Origin: Bacteroidales bacterium
GTDB lineage: Bacteria > Bacteroidota > Bacteroidia > Bacteroidales > WCHB1-69
Direction of reading: 5' to 3'
Assembly (NCBI GenBank): GCA_012838875.1
Contig: DUOL01000084.1
Span: forward strand, 1-6,736
Length of the DNA: 6,736 nt
Shown here: positions 1 to 6,592 of the stretch, one piece after another
How positions within the stretch are numbered: the stretch's first letter is position 1
How the letters are laid out: each line of letters begins with the position of its first letter
Translations under genes and position numbers: made by a program
The notes under the pieces: generated by a model
What the model was told of the DNA's origin: nothing
The model's input: only the letters and a program-made list of their open reading frames with translations
Database searches by the model: none

Positions 1-48
1 AGGATACCTAACACTTTTTTAAGGGGCTTACTTTTTAAATTAGTGTGA
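1..48 (+). CDS. possible C-terminal tail of an unidentified gene (partial)
   Basis: Frame 1 is open from the window edge to a TGA at 46-48 and would encode 15 residues, RIPNTFLRGLLFKLV. Both other plus-strand frames stop within the first 21 bases. If real, this gene runs toward the LpxD-like gene and the two converge across an AT-rich gap. Fifteen codons are too few to identify a family, and an open stretch this short can arise by chance, so this is a weak inference from frame openness and layout only. Confidence 0.27.
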   Translation, partial: RIPNTFLRGLLFKLV

Positions 49-59
49 AAATAAAACTA

Positions 60-84
60 TTATATCTGATAATCAATGATATAA
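60..84 (-). terminator. AT-rich hairpin, possible terminator after the LpxD-like gene
   Basis: The arms TTATATC (60-66) and GATATAA (78-84) pair perfectly. TGA (67-69) and TCA (73-75) extend the stem inward over a small TAA loop, with a two-base bulge at 76-77. Read on the minus strand, the hairpin is followed by a T-rich stretch (TAGTTTTATTTT), as expected of a factor-independent terminator lying about 50 nt past the stop codon of the LpxD-like gene. The stem has almost no GC pairs, so it would be weak, and the assignment is tentative. Confidence 0.3.
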
Positions 85-132
85 GATCGTAAGAAAAATA
101 TTTTTAGTTTTTATCGGACAATAGTGAAAAAA

Positions 133-1107
133 TTACTTGTTTTTTAATTTTTCCACCTCTTTTTTTAACTGGTTAAACTCTTCGACTATATCGGGGAGCA
201 TGCGTGAGCACGCCATCTCTTTCCATTTTTTACGAGCGTCATAAGCAGGAGCTCCGAAAAGGACGGTTCCTTCTTCGGTTACGCTTTTATCAATAGCCGA
301 AAGGGCAAGGAGCGTTGTATTTTTAGCAACATATAGGTCTTTATTAATTGATGCTTTTGCCCAAATTGTACAGTCGTCATCAATATACGTACACCCTGCT
401 ATTGAGGTGTGAGCTCCGATAAGACAACGTTTTCCGATGTAGGTGTCATGTCCGACTTGTACTTGATTATCGAATTTAACGCCGTCTCCAATGGTTGTAT
501 CTCCGGAGACGCCTTTATCTATAGTAACTCCACAGCCGATTTCGACGTCATTACCTATAATAGTTCGACCGCAAGACTCCAATTTATGCCAGCCGTCGCT
601 GCGTCTTTGGAAATAGTAAGCGTCAGCTCCAATAACCGCTGTAGAATGGATAATTACATTGTCACCGATGGTTGAGTCGGCATAAATGCTAACATTGGAA
701 TGAATGACACAATTTTTCCCTATTTTTACATTTTCACCAATAAAAGTACCGGGTTGGATAATTGTATTTTCTCCAATTATAGCATTGGGGTGAATCAACT
801 CCTTTTGCGGATTAAAATAGATGAAATGATGAACTACTTTAACAAATGCGGCAAATGGGTCTTTTGTAATAAGTAATGTTTTGCCCTCGGGACAGTCAAC
901 CTCCTTATCTATTAAAATAGTTCCGGCAACACTTTCTAGTACTTTATTGTAATATTTGGGGTGGTCGACGAAAGAAAGATTTCCTTCTTCGATAGAGTGT
1001 ATTTCATTAATACCGGTAATTAAGTTATCCTTATTACCCTTAACAACAATCTCTTCTTGTATAATGTCGAGAAGTTGCTGAATTGTGATGGGTTTTTCAA
1101 ATTTCAT
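133..1107 (-). CDS. lpxD: LpxD-family UDP-3-O-acylglucosamine N-acyltransferase (EF-P-linked paralogue type)
   Basis: This 324-residue protein belongs to the LpxD family, which transfers a 3-hydroxyacyl chain from acyl-ACP to UDP-3-O-acylglucosamine in lipid A synthesis, in the cytoplasm. Residues 1-100 form the LpxD-type N-terminal domain with the signature LSFVDHPKY (44-52). From about 105 to 275 there are hexapeptide repeats ([IV]GxxxxI) of a left-handed beta-helix. A helical tail, about 287-324, is rich in Lys and Glu. The segment FDNQVQVGHD holds His220, aligning with catalytic His239 of E. coli LpxD. The second active-site histidine (His276, in INGHMEI) aligns with Asp257 in INKDLYV. 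That fits the second LpxD-like copy that many Bacteroidota carry next to efp, so the substrate may differ from classical LpxD. It starts 17 nt after efp and is probably co-transcribed. No Shine-Dalgarno is seen; MKFEKPITIQQLLDII matches the usual family start. Confidence 0.88.
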   Translation of the reverse strand: MKFEKPITIQQLLDIIQEEIVVKGNKDNLITGINEIHSIEEGNLSFVDHPKYYNKVLESVAGTILIDKEVDCPEGKTLLITKDPFAAFVKVVHHFIYFNPQKELIHPNAIIGENTIIQPGTFIGENVKIGKNCVIHSNVSIYADSTIGDNVIIHSTAVIGADAYYFQRRSDGWHKLESCGRTIIGNDVEIGCGVTIDKGVSGDTTIGDGVKFDNQVQVGHDTYIGKRCLIGAHTSIAGCTYIDDDCTIWAKASINKDLYVAKNTTLLALSAIDKSVTEEGTVLFGAPAYDARKKWKEMACSRMLPDIVEEFNQLKKEVEKLKNK

Positions 1108-1124
1108 TATTTGCTAATATAAAT

Positions 1125-1691
1125 CTATTTAACTCTTTCGGCATATTTATTCGTACGAGTATCTACTTTAATAATTTCTCCTGCTTCGATAAAGAGGGGG
1201 ACAAAAACTTCGGTTCCCGTTTCTACCGTTGCTCTTTTAGCGGCATTCGTTGCCGTATCACCTCTAACACCGGGTTCTGTGTAGGTAACTTGAAGTTCTA
1301 CGAAGGCAGGTAATTCACAAGTGAGCGGAGTGTCCGTATCGGCGTGATACATAATTTCTACCGTCTGTCCCTCTTTAAGTAATCCGGGATTGTTAATAAG
1401 TTCTTCTTCAATAGTAAGTTGTTCGTAGGTTTCAACATGCATAAAATGGTAAGAACTATTACCTTCTTTATACAAAAATTGATATGGGCGGCGTTCTACT
1501 CTTGCCAAATCTATTTTTACACCAGCTGTAAAAGTATTTTCGAAAACTCTGCCGGTTTTGAGATTTTTTAATTTCGTACGAACGAAAGCCGGACCTTTTC
1601 CCGGTTTGACATGTTGAAATTCAACGATAGTCCATAATTCATTATTTAACTCTATACATAAACCATTTCTAAAATCTGCTGTAGTTGCCAT
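1125..1691 (-). CDS. efp: translation elongation factor P
   Basis: Elongation factor P binds between the P and E sites of ribosomes stalled on consecutive prolines and promotes peptide-bond formation. The 188-residue length is normal. The N-terminal KOW-like domain (about 1-65) carries the tip loop KPGKGPAF, with Lys32 where E. coli EF-P has its modified Lys34. It therefore belongs to the lysine-type EF-Ps, not the arginine type rhamnosylated by EarP. Two OB-fold domains follow, and the C-terminal family signature [16 protein letters not shown] with [15 protein letters not shown] is clear. No modification enzyme is encoded in the window, so the state of Lys32 is unknown. The gene heads a leftward unit with the LpxD-like gene and is divergent from ruvX. 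The ATG is preceded by AT-rich leader with no Shine-Dalgarno. Family assignment is certain. Confidence 0.98.
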   Translation of the reverse strand: MATTADFRNGLCIELNNELWTIVEFQHVKPGKGPAFVRTKLKNLKTGRVFENTFTAGVKIDLARVERRPYQFLYKEGNSSYHFMHVETYEQLTIEEELINNPGLLKEGQTVEIMYHADTDTPLTCELPAFVELQVTYTEPGVRGDTATNAAKRATVETGTEVFVPLFIEAGEIIKVDTRTNKYAERVK

Positions 1692-1699
1692 AAAATTTC

Positions 1700-1721
1700 A
1701 ATATAATTTTAATATAATTTT
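1700..1721. repeat. 11-bp perfect tandem repeat in the efp leader
   Basis: AATATAATTTT occurs twice back to back (1700-1710 and 1711-1721), between the candidate efp promoter and the efp start codon at 1691. It would lie in the 5' untranslated leader, starting 8 bases before the ATG. Such an AT-rich element could keep the initiation region unstructured, or arise by slippage. No function can be shown from sequence alone. Confidence 0.6.
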
Positions 1722-1741
1722 GTTTTTATTTTTTTCAGGTT

Positions 1742-1750
1742 ACAAAAATA
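1742..1750 (-). promoter_or_regulatory. candidate efp promoter, Bacteroidota -7 element
   Basis: On the minus strand this reads TATTTTTGT, matching the Bacteroidota -7 consensus TAnnTTTGY. It lies about 50 nt upstream of the efp ATG, leaving a leader of roughly 40-45 nt. No clear TTG-type -33 element is present at the usual spacing, and the region is so AT-rich that chance matches are likely, so this is a candidate only. Confidence 0.4.
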
Positions 1751-1844
1751 AAATTTTAAACCGCTTCTTTTTATTCTTTAACATTTATTAATAAATTTAA
1801 TGAATCGAATGAGATTCTCTTTTTCTTCTTAATAAAAATATTCG

Positions 1845-1853
1845 TAAATTTGC
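1845..1853 (+). promoter_or_regulatory. candidate ruvX promoter, Bacteroidota -7 element
   Basis: TAAATTTGC matches TAnnTTTGY exactly and ends 19 nt before the ruvX ATG, predicting a short leader of about a dozen bases. No good TTG -33 element is visible 19-21 nt upstream. It would drive the ruvX-def-lipoprotein unit. A second -7-like match on the opposite strand (1852-1860, TATTTTTGC) overlaps it by two bases. Confidence 0.45.
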
Positions 1854-1872
1854 AAAAATAAAATTTTGTATA

Positions 1873-2304
1873 ATGGGACGAGTGTTAGCTATAGATTATG
1901 GACAGAAAAGAGTCGGCTTTGCTGTTTCCGACCCCGATAAAATTATCGCTCAAGGTCTTGACACCGTTCACGTAACACAAGCGTTTGACTTTATACAAAA
2001 TTATATCTCTATTGAGCAAGTGGAAACGATTGTTGTAGGCAACCCCAAAAGATTGGATAATACACAATCCGAGTCTGCTCGTTTTATTGAACCGTTTGTC
2101 AATCGTCTGAAAAAAGCATTTCCGTCAATTCCCATTGTGAGAATTGACGAAAGATTTACTTCGAAAATAGCTTTTCAAACGATGCTTGATGGTGGTTTGA
2201 AAAAGAAAGAGCGACAAAATAAAGCATTGGTTGATAAAATTAGTGCTACAGTTATTTTGCAATCCTACTTGCAACAACTCGAAATTGAAAAACAAAGAAA
2301 TTAG
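1873..2304 (+). CDS. ruvX: YqgF/RuvX family nuclease (putative Holliday junction resolvase, pre-16S rRNA nuclease)
   Basis: The 143-residue product is a complete RNase H-fold protein of the YqgF family. Members have been described as a putative Holliday junction resolvase and as the nuclease that matures the 5' end of 16S rRNA. Strand 1 carries the first acidic residue in LAIDYGQKRVGFAVSD (Asp8). The family motif VVGNPKRLDN is at 55-63. IDERFTS (91-97) provides Asp92/Glu93, and LVDKISATVILQSYL (119-133) contains the last acidic position, Asp121. The length matches the family (about 135-150). It is the first gene of a rightward unit with def 12 nt downstream. The annotated ATG gives the expected MGRVLAIDYG start; no Shine-Dalgarno is present. 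Family membership is firm; which biochemical role dominates here cannot be read from the sequence. Confidence 0.95.
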   Translation: MGRVLAIDYGQKRVGFAVSDPDKIIAQGLDTVHVTQAFDFIQNYISIEQVETIVVGNPKRLDNTQSESARFIEPFVNRLKKAFPSIPIVRIDERFTSKIAFQTMLDGGLKKKERQNKALVDKISATVILQSYLQQLEIEKQRN

Positions 2305-2316
2305 CATTTTAAAAGT

Positions 2317-2865
2317 ATGATTTATCCAATACATGTATACGGGAATCCTGTTTTGCGCAAAGTTAGTCAAGCTGTTGACTTAAACGACCATAGCTTACCT
2401 GAATTGATAGAGGATATGTTCGAGACCATGTACAGCGCTCGCGGTGTCGGTTTGGCAGCCCCGCAAATAGGGAAAGCGCTACGAATATTTGTCCTCGACT
2501 CCCAACCTTATCAAGAAATTTTTCCCGAAGAAGAGCCGCGAAAATTGGTGTTCATCAATCCTCAGATTGAGGAACTGTTCGGTGAGAGTATTGCTCTTAA
2601 TGAAGGCTGCTTGAGCTTACCCGAAATTTATGAAGAGGTTGTGAGAAAAAGCTCTGTTAAAATTAATTTTTGGGACGAAAAAGGAGAGTATCATAAAGAG
2701 GTTTTTCACGGTATCGTAGCCCGAATAATACAACATGAATACGACCATATCGATGGAAAAGTTTTTACCGATAGAGTCTCTACATTGAAAAAAATGTTGT
2801 TGAAAAGAAAATTATCAGATATTAGCGACGGGAAAATAAAAACTAATTATAAAATAAAACGGTAA
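2317..2865 (+). CDS. def: peptide deformylase
   Basis: This metalloenzyme removes the N-formyl group from the initiator methionine of nascent proteins in the cytoplasm. All three family motifs are intact: motif 1 GVGLAAPQIG (43-52), motif 2 EGCLSLPE (96-103) with metal ligand Cys98, and motif 3 QHEYDHIDG (139-147) with ligands His140 and His144 and catalytic Glu141. The N-terminus MIYPIHVYGNPVLRK is the usual start, and 182 residues is normal. An insertion-like acidic loop around 66-75 (QEIFPEEEPR) lies between motifs 1 and 2, as in other Bacteroidota deformylases. It lies 12 nt after ruvX and 3 nt before the lipoprotein gene, so the three are probably one transcript. Confidence 0.97.
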   Translation: MIYPIHVYGNPVLRKVSQAVDLNDHSLPELIEDMFETMYSARGVGLAAPQIGKALRIFVLDSQPYQEIFPEEEPRKLVFINPQIEELFGESIALNEGCLSLPEIYEEVVRKSSVKINFWDEKGEYHKEVFHGIVARIIQHEYDHIDGKVFTDRVSTLKKMLLKRKLSDISDGKIKTNYKIKR

Positions 2866-2868
2866 ATT

Positions 2869-3447
2869 ATGAAAAAAATCTATTTTATTTTGTTAGTGCC
2901 TATTCTCTTTTTTTCCTGTAAAAGTGAGAATAGTGAGAAAAATGAATTGGTGTTGAAAGGTAAGCAACGAGCTTCTTTAATACAGGATTTTAGTCTCTTG
3001 GATTCTGTTTATAATATGGGTGAGGTTGATACATCGGACGTAGTGATTTTTATTAATAAAGCTCTTGAGTTTGCAGAGAAGCATCCTGAAGATAAATCAA
3101 CTCCTGATATTTTACTCAAAGCCGGTATTATGAGTATGAGATTGGCACAGGTAGATACGAGTGTTTTTAAACAGGTTGAATATGCCAAAATGGCGATTGA
3201 TATTTTTGATAGAATTGTGAAAGTGTATCCCGAAAATAATAATGTGAAATATTGTTATTGGTGGAAAGGAATTATCTATAATGATATTCTGAAAATGTAC
3301 CCAAGTGCCGAAAATGAATATCGCGAGTTTTTGCATAAATTCCCGAATGATACATTAGTGTCAACTATTCAGTTCTCGTTGGAGAATTTAGGTAAAACGG
3401 CACCCGAAATAATGGAACAAATAGAGTCGGAAGAGAAGCAACAGTAA
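2869..3447 (+). CDS. TPR-containing lipoprotein of unknown function
   Basis: The 192-residue product begins with a lipoprotein signal peptide: MKK, a hydrophobic stretch to about residue 16, and the lipobox LFFSC with Cys17 as the lipidated residue. The residues after Cys17 are KSENSE, only mildly acidic, so export to the cell surface is possible but not indicated clearly. The mature part is helical with degenerate TPR-like units at about 58-80, 104-122 and 127-160 (aromatic-rich KYCYWWKGIIYNDILKMYP, then EYREFLHKFPND). It ends in a conserved-looking LENLGKTAPEIMEQ segment. TPRs bind proteins, so a periplasmic scaffolding role is plausible. Related small TPR proteins occur beside def in Bacteroidota. 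Its ATG is 3 nt after the def stop, suggesting translational coupling. It converges with rnhB, with 5 nt between the stops and no strong terminator. Confidence 0.82.
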   Translation: MKKIYFILLVPILFFSCKSENSEKNELVLKGKQRASLIQDFSLLDSVYNMGEVDTSDVVIFINKALEFAEKHPEDKSTPDILLKAGIMSMRLAQVDTSVFKQVEYAKMAIDIFDRIVKVYPENNNVKYCYWWKGIIYNDILKMYPSAENEYREFLHKFPNDTLVSTIQFSLENLGKTAPEIMEQIESEEKQQ

Positions 3448-3452
3448 CACAA

Positions 3453-4067
3453 TCAAAAATCTATTTTCAATTGATTTTTCAAATGAAAACTTTTTCTGTG
3501 GTACTTGCATCGCCCGTAAGTTAGTATGCTTTCTTGATGTTTCTTCGTTGAATAACCCATATTATTTTCCCAATCATACATCGGAAACTCTTGCGACAAT
3601 TGCCGCATAGTCTCATCTCGATATGTTTTAGCTAAGATGGATGCCGCCGCAATAGATAAGTATTTAGAGTCGCCTCCAATGATACAATGATAAGGAATGC
3701 CCGTTTCATTGCGAAAGCGATTTCCGTCAATGAGTAATAGCTCCGGCGTAACTTGCAGTTTTAGTACAGCTTGATTCATAGCAAAAAAAGTGGCATTTAA
3801 GATATTCATCTCGTCAATGCTCTTCTCAGAAACTTGAAAAACGGCGTACGCTAAGGCATCTCGCTCTATTTCAAAACGTAAATTTTCACGCAACTTCCTG
3901 CTTAATTTTTTAGAGTCATTAATTTGGGGGTGATGGTAATCCGGAGGTAAAATTACAGCAGCGGCAAATAGAGGTCCTGCCAAAGCCCCACGCCCCGCCT
4001 CATCACAACCACACTCTATGAAAGATGATGAACTATAGCAACTTCGTAATATCGTTTCCTGTTTCAT
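3453..4067 (-). CDS. rnhB: ribonuclease HII
   Basis: RNase HII cleaves the RNA strand of RNA-DNA hybrids and incises at single ribonucleotides embedded in DNA, starting ribonucleotide excision repair. From the ATG at 4065-4067 the protein has 204 residues, normal for the family. CDEAGRGALAGP (21-32) supplies Asp22, Glu23 and the GRG substrate-recognition motif. LLIDGN gives Asp114, and GGDSKYLSIAAASILAK gives Asp133, completing the DEDD active site. YRDE (149-152) and GYSTKKH (171-177) follow as expected. A longer frame from 4211 would add 48 residues, but these are out-of-frame translation of the upstream membrane gene, and the family starts a few residues before CDEAGRG. The start codon overlaps the upstream stop as ATGA. 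It is the last gene of the leftward unit. Confidence 0.96.
   Translation of the reverse strand: MKQETILRSCYSSSSFIECGCDEAGRGALAGPLFAAAVILPPDYHHPQINDSKKLSRKLRENLRFEIERDALAYAVFQVSEKSIDEMNILNATFFAMNQAVLKLQVTPELLLIDGNRFRNETGIPYHCIIGGDSKYLSIAAASILAKTYRDETMRQLSQEFPMYDWENNMGYSTKKHQESILTYGRCKYHRKSFHLKNQLKIDF
4064..4067 (-). promoter_or_regulatory. ATGA stop/start overlap coupling the membrane gene to rnhB
   Basis: On the minus strand the four bases read ATGA: the ATG of rnhB (4067-4065) overlaps the TGA of the membrane-protein gene (4066-4064). In the absence of a Shine-Dalgarno sequence, translation of rnhB probably depends on ribosomes ending the upstream gene. The overlap is also the deciding evidence for the rnhB start. 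Confidence 0.8.
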
Positions 4068-5041
4068 TTTAATATGAACTCTAATGTAACAATGCTGGCA
4101 AAAACTACCAAAACTAAGACGTCTTGAAATAAAACTCGTTTTTTTATGGAATGCAAAATGGAAAAATTGAAACTTAAAGGAATGAATATATATAAAAGTG
4201 AATAAGCCCACGGAAGAGTAGTCGTTAATATCATTAAAAGGGTATTAGTAGACAATAATATTAAAGAAATATATCGTTTCCGAAAGATAATTAAACGATT
4301 GTCAAAATGAATTTTATTTAAGCTCGAAATAGTAAAAAAGGATAATAAAAGTATAATCATAACGATTGATGAGAGAATCGTAAAGTTAGACTCCGAGAAA
4401 AAAGCAAAAAAGGATAAATTATTGTAACTTTCAATGTATAAATGTGTTATGCCTTTGAAGTAGAGTGTCGTAAATAGATAAATGTAAGGAAGTAAACAAC
4501 CGATAAGTAAAATGATAATCTCTTTGTATTTGCTAAATTTGCTGATAAGAATTGAGGCAATGACGAACAAAATCAGTAAAAAAGAGGTAATATCTAAAAT
4601 TGAGTTTATGCCGATAAAAATGCCCGAAAGTATGATGCTGTTTTTAAGATTAGTGGGAGTATAGGAAGTGTTTAGATATAATATTGTAATAATCAAGGTG
4701 TTAGTGAATATAGCAGGGGAGATTTGATTAAAATCGAACCCAACGTTAAGAAAAATGAGATACCATATTATAGGGAATAGAGTTTTGTTTTCGGTAAATT
4801 TATTTTTGTTAAAGAAGAAATGTAGTAATAGTAGTTGTAAAAACAAATTAGATAAAACTAAAATCGAAAGCCAAAAGTTGTTTTTTTCAAAGAAGTGAAC
4901 GAAATTTTGATAAAAGAGAGTTGATTCTTGGGTGAGAATAAAAGTGAAAGGATGTATAAAGACCTTACTTATTGTATAAATAAGCAACGCACCGAAAAGA
5001 ATTGTTTGTAAAATGTTTTTTTTATACAAAAAATAAAACAT
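4064..5041 (-). CDS. polytopic inner-membrane protein, unknown function (DUF6427-like)
   Basis: The 325-residue product is almost entirely hydrophobic, dominated by Ile, Leu, Phe and Ser/Thr, with about ten likely membrane segments near 10-28, 56-76, 88-103, 108-124, 135-148, 152-168, 174-194, 220-238, 257-274, 277-296 and 305-324. Short basic loops (KFSKYK, FRKR, KKR) separate them. There are no recognisable catalytic motifs. The general pattern, with NKNKFTENKTLFPIIWYLIFLNV followed by an early D-F/N-Q turn and a GCLLPYIYLFTTLYF segment, resembles from memory the Bacteroidota family DUF6427. Some members of that family carry a spurious beta-carotene monooxygenase name, which should not be copied here. 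The gene lies 10 nt after the TPR gene and overlaps rnhB by ATGA. Existence as a gene is well supported by length, topology and packing; the family label is tentative. Confidence 0.78.
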   Translation of the reverse strand: MFYFLYKKNILQTILFGALLIYTISKVFIHPFTFILTQESTLFYQNFVHFFEKNNFWLSILVLSNLFLQLLLLHFFFNKNKFTENKTLFPIIWYLIFLNVGFDFNQISPAIFTNTLIITILYLNTSYTPTNLKNSIILSGIFIGINSILDITSFLLILFVIASILISKFSKYKEIIILLIGCLLPYIYLFTTLYFKGITHLYIESYNNLSFFAFFSESNFTILSSIVMIILLLSFFTISSLNKIHFDNRLIIFRKRYISLILLSTNTLLMILTTTLPWAYSLLYIFIPLSFNFSILHSIKKRVLFQDVLVLVVFASIVTLEFILK

Positions 5042-5051
5042 TTATCTTATA

Positions 5052-6491
5052 TCAAAATGGGTTGTGCAATTTTACTAATTTTTTTACAGACGGATTTGAT
5101 TCTAAGTCAGGGTGTAGTTCAATAAAATCCGTATATCCGACAAAGTTCATAATTAACGCTAATTCTAAATATTTCTCACCTTCTTTAGGTTGGTTATTTA
5201 GAAAATACAATGCCGCAAGAACATAATATACAGCATCCATTACCTCTTCATCTTCTTCATCATCCTCTTCAATTATATTTTCAAAGACTTCTATGCCTAC
5301 GTTGTAATGTTCATTCTCGCAACATAGTTCACCAAATGAATAAATTAACTCTTCTTTTTCTTCATTATCAATTACTTGATTTAGCGCTGAATAGAAAAGA
5401 TGTTTTAGTTGTCCAATATGTTGTCCCTCAATAAGGTAGGGGGCAGTTAGTGAAAAGAGTTGGTAAGAATCGGCATCTAATTCGATAGCCTTATTGATAA
5501 AAATAAGTAGTTCTTCCGTTTTTTTTAAATTAATAAATATTGTAGTGATACCTATGATAGCGCCCGGGTTATTTTCATTAATATTAAAAGATTTTTGAAA
5601 ATACCTTAACGCTTCAGTTTCGTTATTTTCGCTTTGGTAGCAGTGGGCAATAGCGTTCAGCGTTAAATAATCGGTGCTATCATCTTTAAGGTTTTTCAAA
5701 TAGGCTTCGCGAGCTTTTTCGTATTCGCCCATTTCAAAATAGGCATTACCGATGTTATAATAGGCAACGAGAGCATTATCGTCTGTGCTGAGAGTATAAA
5801 GATAAGCTTCAATAGCCTTTTCAAATTGTCCGGCAGACTTATAAGCCGAACCTAAAGCAAACCAGGCACCCGTACAGAGAGGGAATTTATTGGTTAGTGA
5901 GGAGAAAAATTTAATCGCGTCGTCATAATCAAGATTTTCATTCTCTTCAATATAATTAGCAATAGTAAAAAGTTTTTCTTCAAAGGAGTCATCAGCCTCT
6001 ATGGCAGTTTCCATATATTTAACGGCTTTATCCATCTCATTTCTACTAATCGCTTCATAGATTAATGATAAAAGCACTTCAGGGTCATCAGGTGCTAAAA
6101 CGTAAGCTTTTTCCAATAACTCAAGAACATCTTCATCTTTTTCAAGTATACGTAGTAACAAAACCTTTTCAAGATAAAACTCATGGGTAAGAGGAAAAGA
6201 AGCCTCTATTTCGTCCAATTCACTTTCTGCCTCTTCAAGTGAAGCGTCAAGTATTAACAATCTCACTCTCATAAGCCTAAAGTAAGAGTCGGTAGGATAT
6301 TGTTTAACAGCATATTCAACAGCCTCTTCTGCTAAAGGCAAATCCATATCTTCAAGTAGCTCATTTACAATTATTTCCAGCTCTTCCGAGTCAAAATAAT
6401 ACGTTGCTTCTCCGTTTATCATATCTTGGAATCGCTGAATTAGCTCTTCACTATCCTTTTGTTCATAATCATTTTCTTCAAAATCGTTCAT
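5052..6491 (-). CDS. large acidic tetratricopeptide repeat protein
   Basis: The 479-residue product is a soluble, very acidic TPR protein with no signal peptide or membrane segment, so it is probably cytoplasmic. Helical TPR-like pairs run nearly end to end. The clearest consecutive units are 207-240 (WFALGSAYKSAGQFEKAIEAY), 241-274 (YYNIGNAYFEMGEYEKAREAY) and 275-308 (LNAIAHCYQSENNETEALRYF). More degenerate units occupy about 50-200 and 309-440. An acidic run at 407-416 (IEEDDEEDEE) interrupts the last units. The C-terminus FIELHPDLESNPSVKKLVKL resembles the end of a widespread but uncharacterised Bacteroidota TPR family. TPR arrays mediate protein-protein contacts; no partner can be inferred. 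The gene heads the leftward unit with the membrane protein and rnhB. The ATG at 6489-6491 gives an acidic N-terminus (MNDFEENDYEQKDSEE) and is preceded by a leader with a good -7 promoter motif. Confidence 0.9.
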   Translation of the reverse strand: MNDFEENDYEQKDSEELIQRFQDMINGEATYYFDSEELEIIVNELLEDMDLPLAEEAVEYAVKQYPTDSYFRLMRVRLLILDASLEEAESELDEIEASFPLTHEFYLEKVLLLRILEKDEDVLELLEKAYVLAPDDPEVLLSLIYEAISRNEMDKAVKYMETAIEADDSFEEKLFTIANYIEENENLDYDDAIKFFSSLTNKFPLCTGAWFALGSAYKSAGQFEKAIEAYLYTLSTDDNALVAYYNIGNAYFEMGEYEKAREAYLKNLKDDSTDYLTLNAIAHCYQSENNETEALRYFQKSFNINENNPGAIIGITTIFINLKKTEELLIFINKAIELDADSYQLFSLTAPYLIEGQHIGQLKHLFYSALNQVIDNEEKEELIYSFGELCCENEHYNVGIEVFENIIEEDDEEDEEVMDAVYYVLAALYFLNNQPKEGEKYLELALIMNFVGYTDFIELHPDLESNPSVKKLVKLHNPF

Positions 6492-6547
6492 GGCAAAAAT
6501 TTTCTGAATGACCTATTTTAAATATCAATTTTATTTAAAAAATAATT

Positions 6548-6556
6548 GCAAAGATA
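6548..6556 (-). promoter_or_regulatory. candidate promoter of the TPR-membrane protein-rnhB unit
   Basis: On the minus strand this reads TATCTTTGC, an exact match to the Bacteroidota -7 consensus TAnnTTTGY and the least A/T-trivial match in the window. It lies 57 nt upstream of the TPR gene ATG, giving a leader of about 50 nt. No clear TTG -33 element is seen 19-21 nt further upstream. The position fits a promoter for the three-gene leftward unit. Confidence 0.55.
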
Positions 6557-6592
6557 ATAAAATTGGAGAAAGAGACTCACGACTAATTTTAT

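Noticed and set aside
409..675. Plus-strand open frame opposite the LpxD-like gene
   Set aside because: It lies entirely antisense to a gene with strong family motifs, and its product has no recognisable features.
1885..2370. Minus-strand open frames opposite ruvX and the start of def
   Set aside because: They are shadows of conserved genes with intact motifs and lack family features of their own.
3455..3479. AAAAATC/GATTTTT inverted repeat near the convergent ends of the lipoprotein gene and rnhB
   Set aside because: The 7-bp stem has one GC pair, an 11-base loop and lies inside the rnhB coding end. It is too weak to call a terminator.
4064..5041. Beta-carotene 15,15'-monooxygenase as the product of the membrane gene
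   Set aside because: This name circulates for similar Bacteroidota membrane proteins, but no iron-binding histidine pattern of carotenoid oxygenases is present. The protein is only a chain of membrane segments.
5002..5434. Two plus-strand open frames opposite the start of the membrane gene and the 3' part of the TPR gene
   Set aside because: Both are antisense to well-supported genes. The low-complexity His/Leu/Pro-rich product of the second mirrors the acidic codons of the TPR gene.
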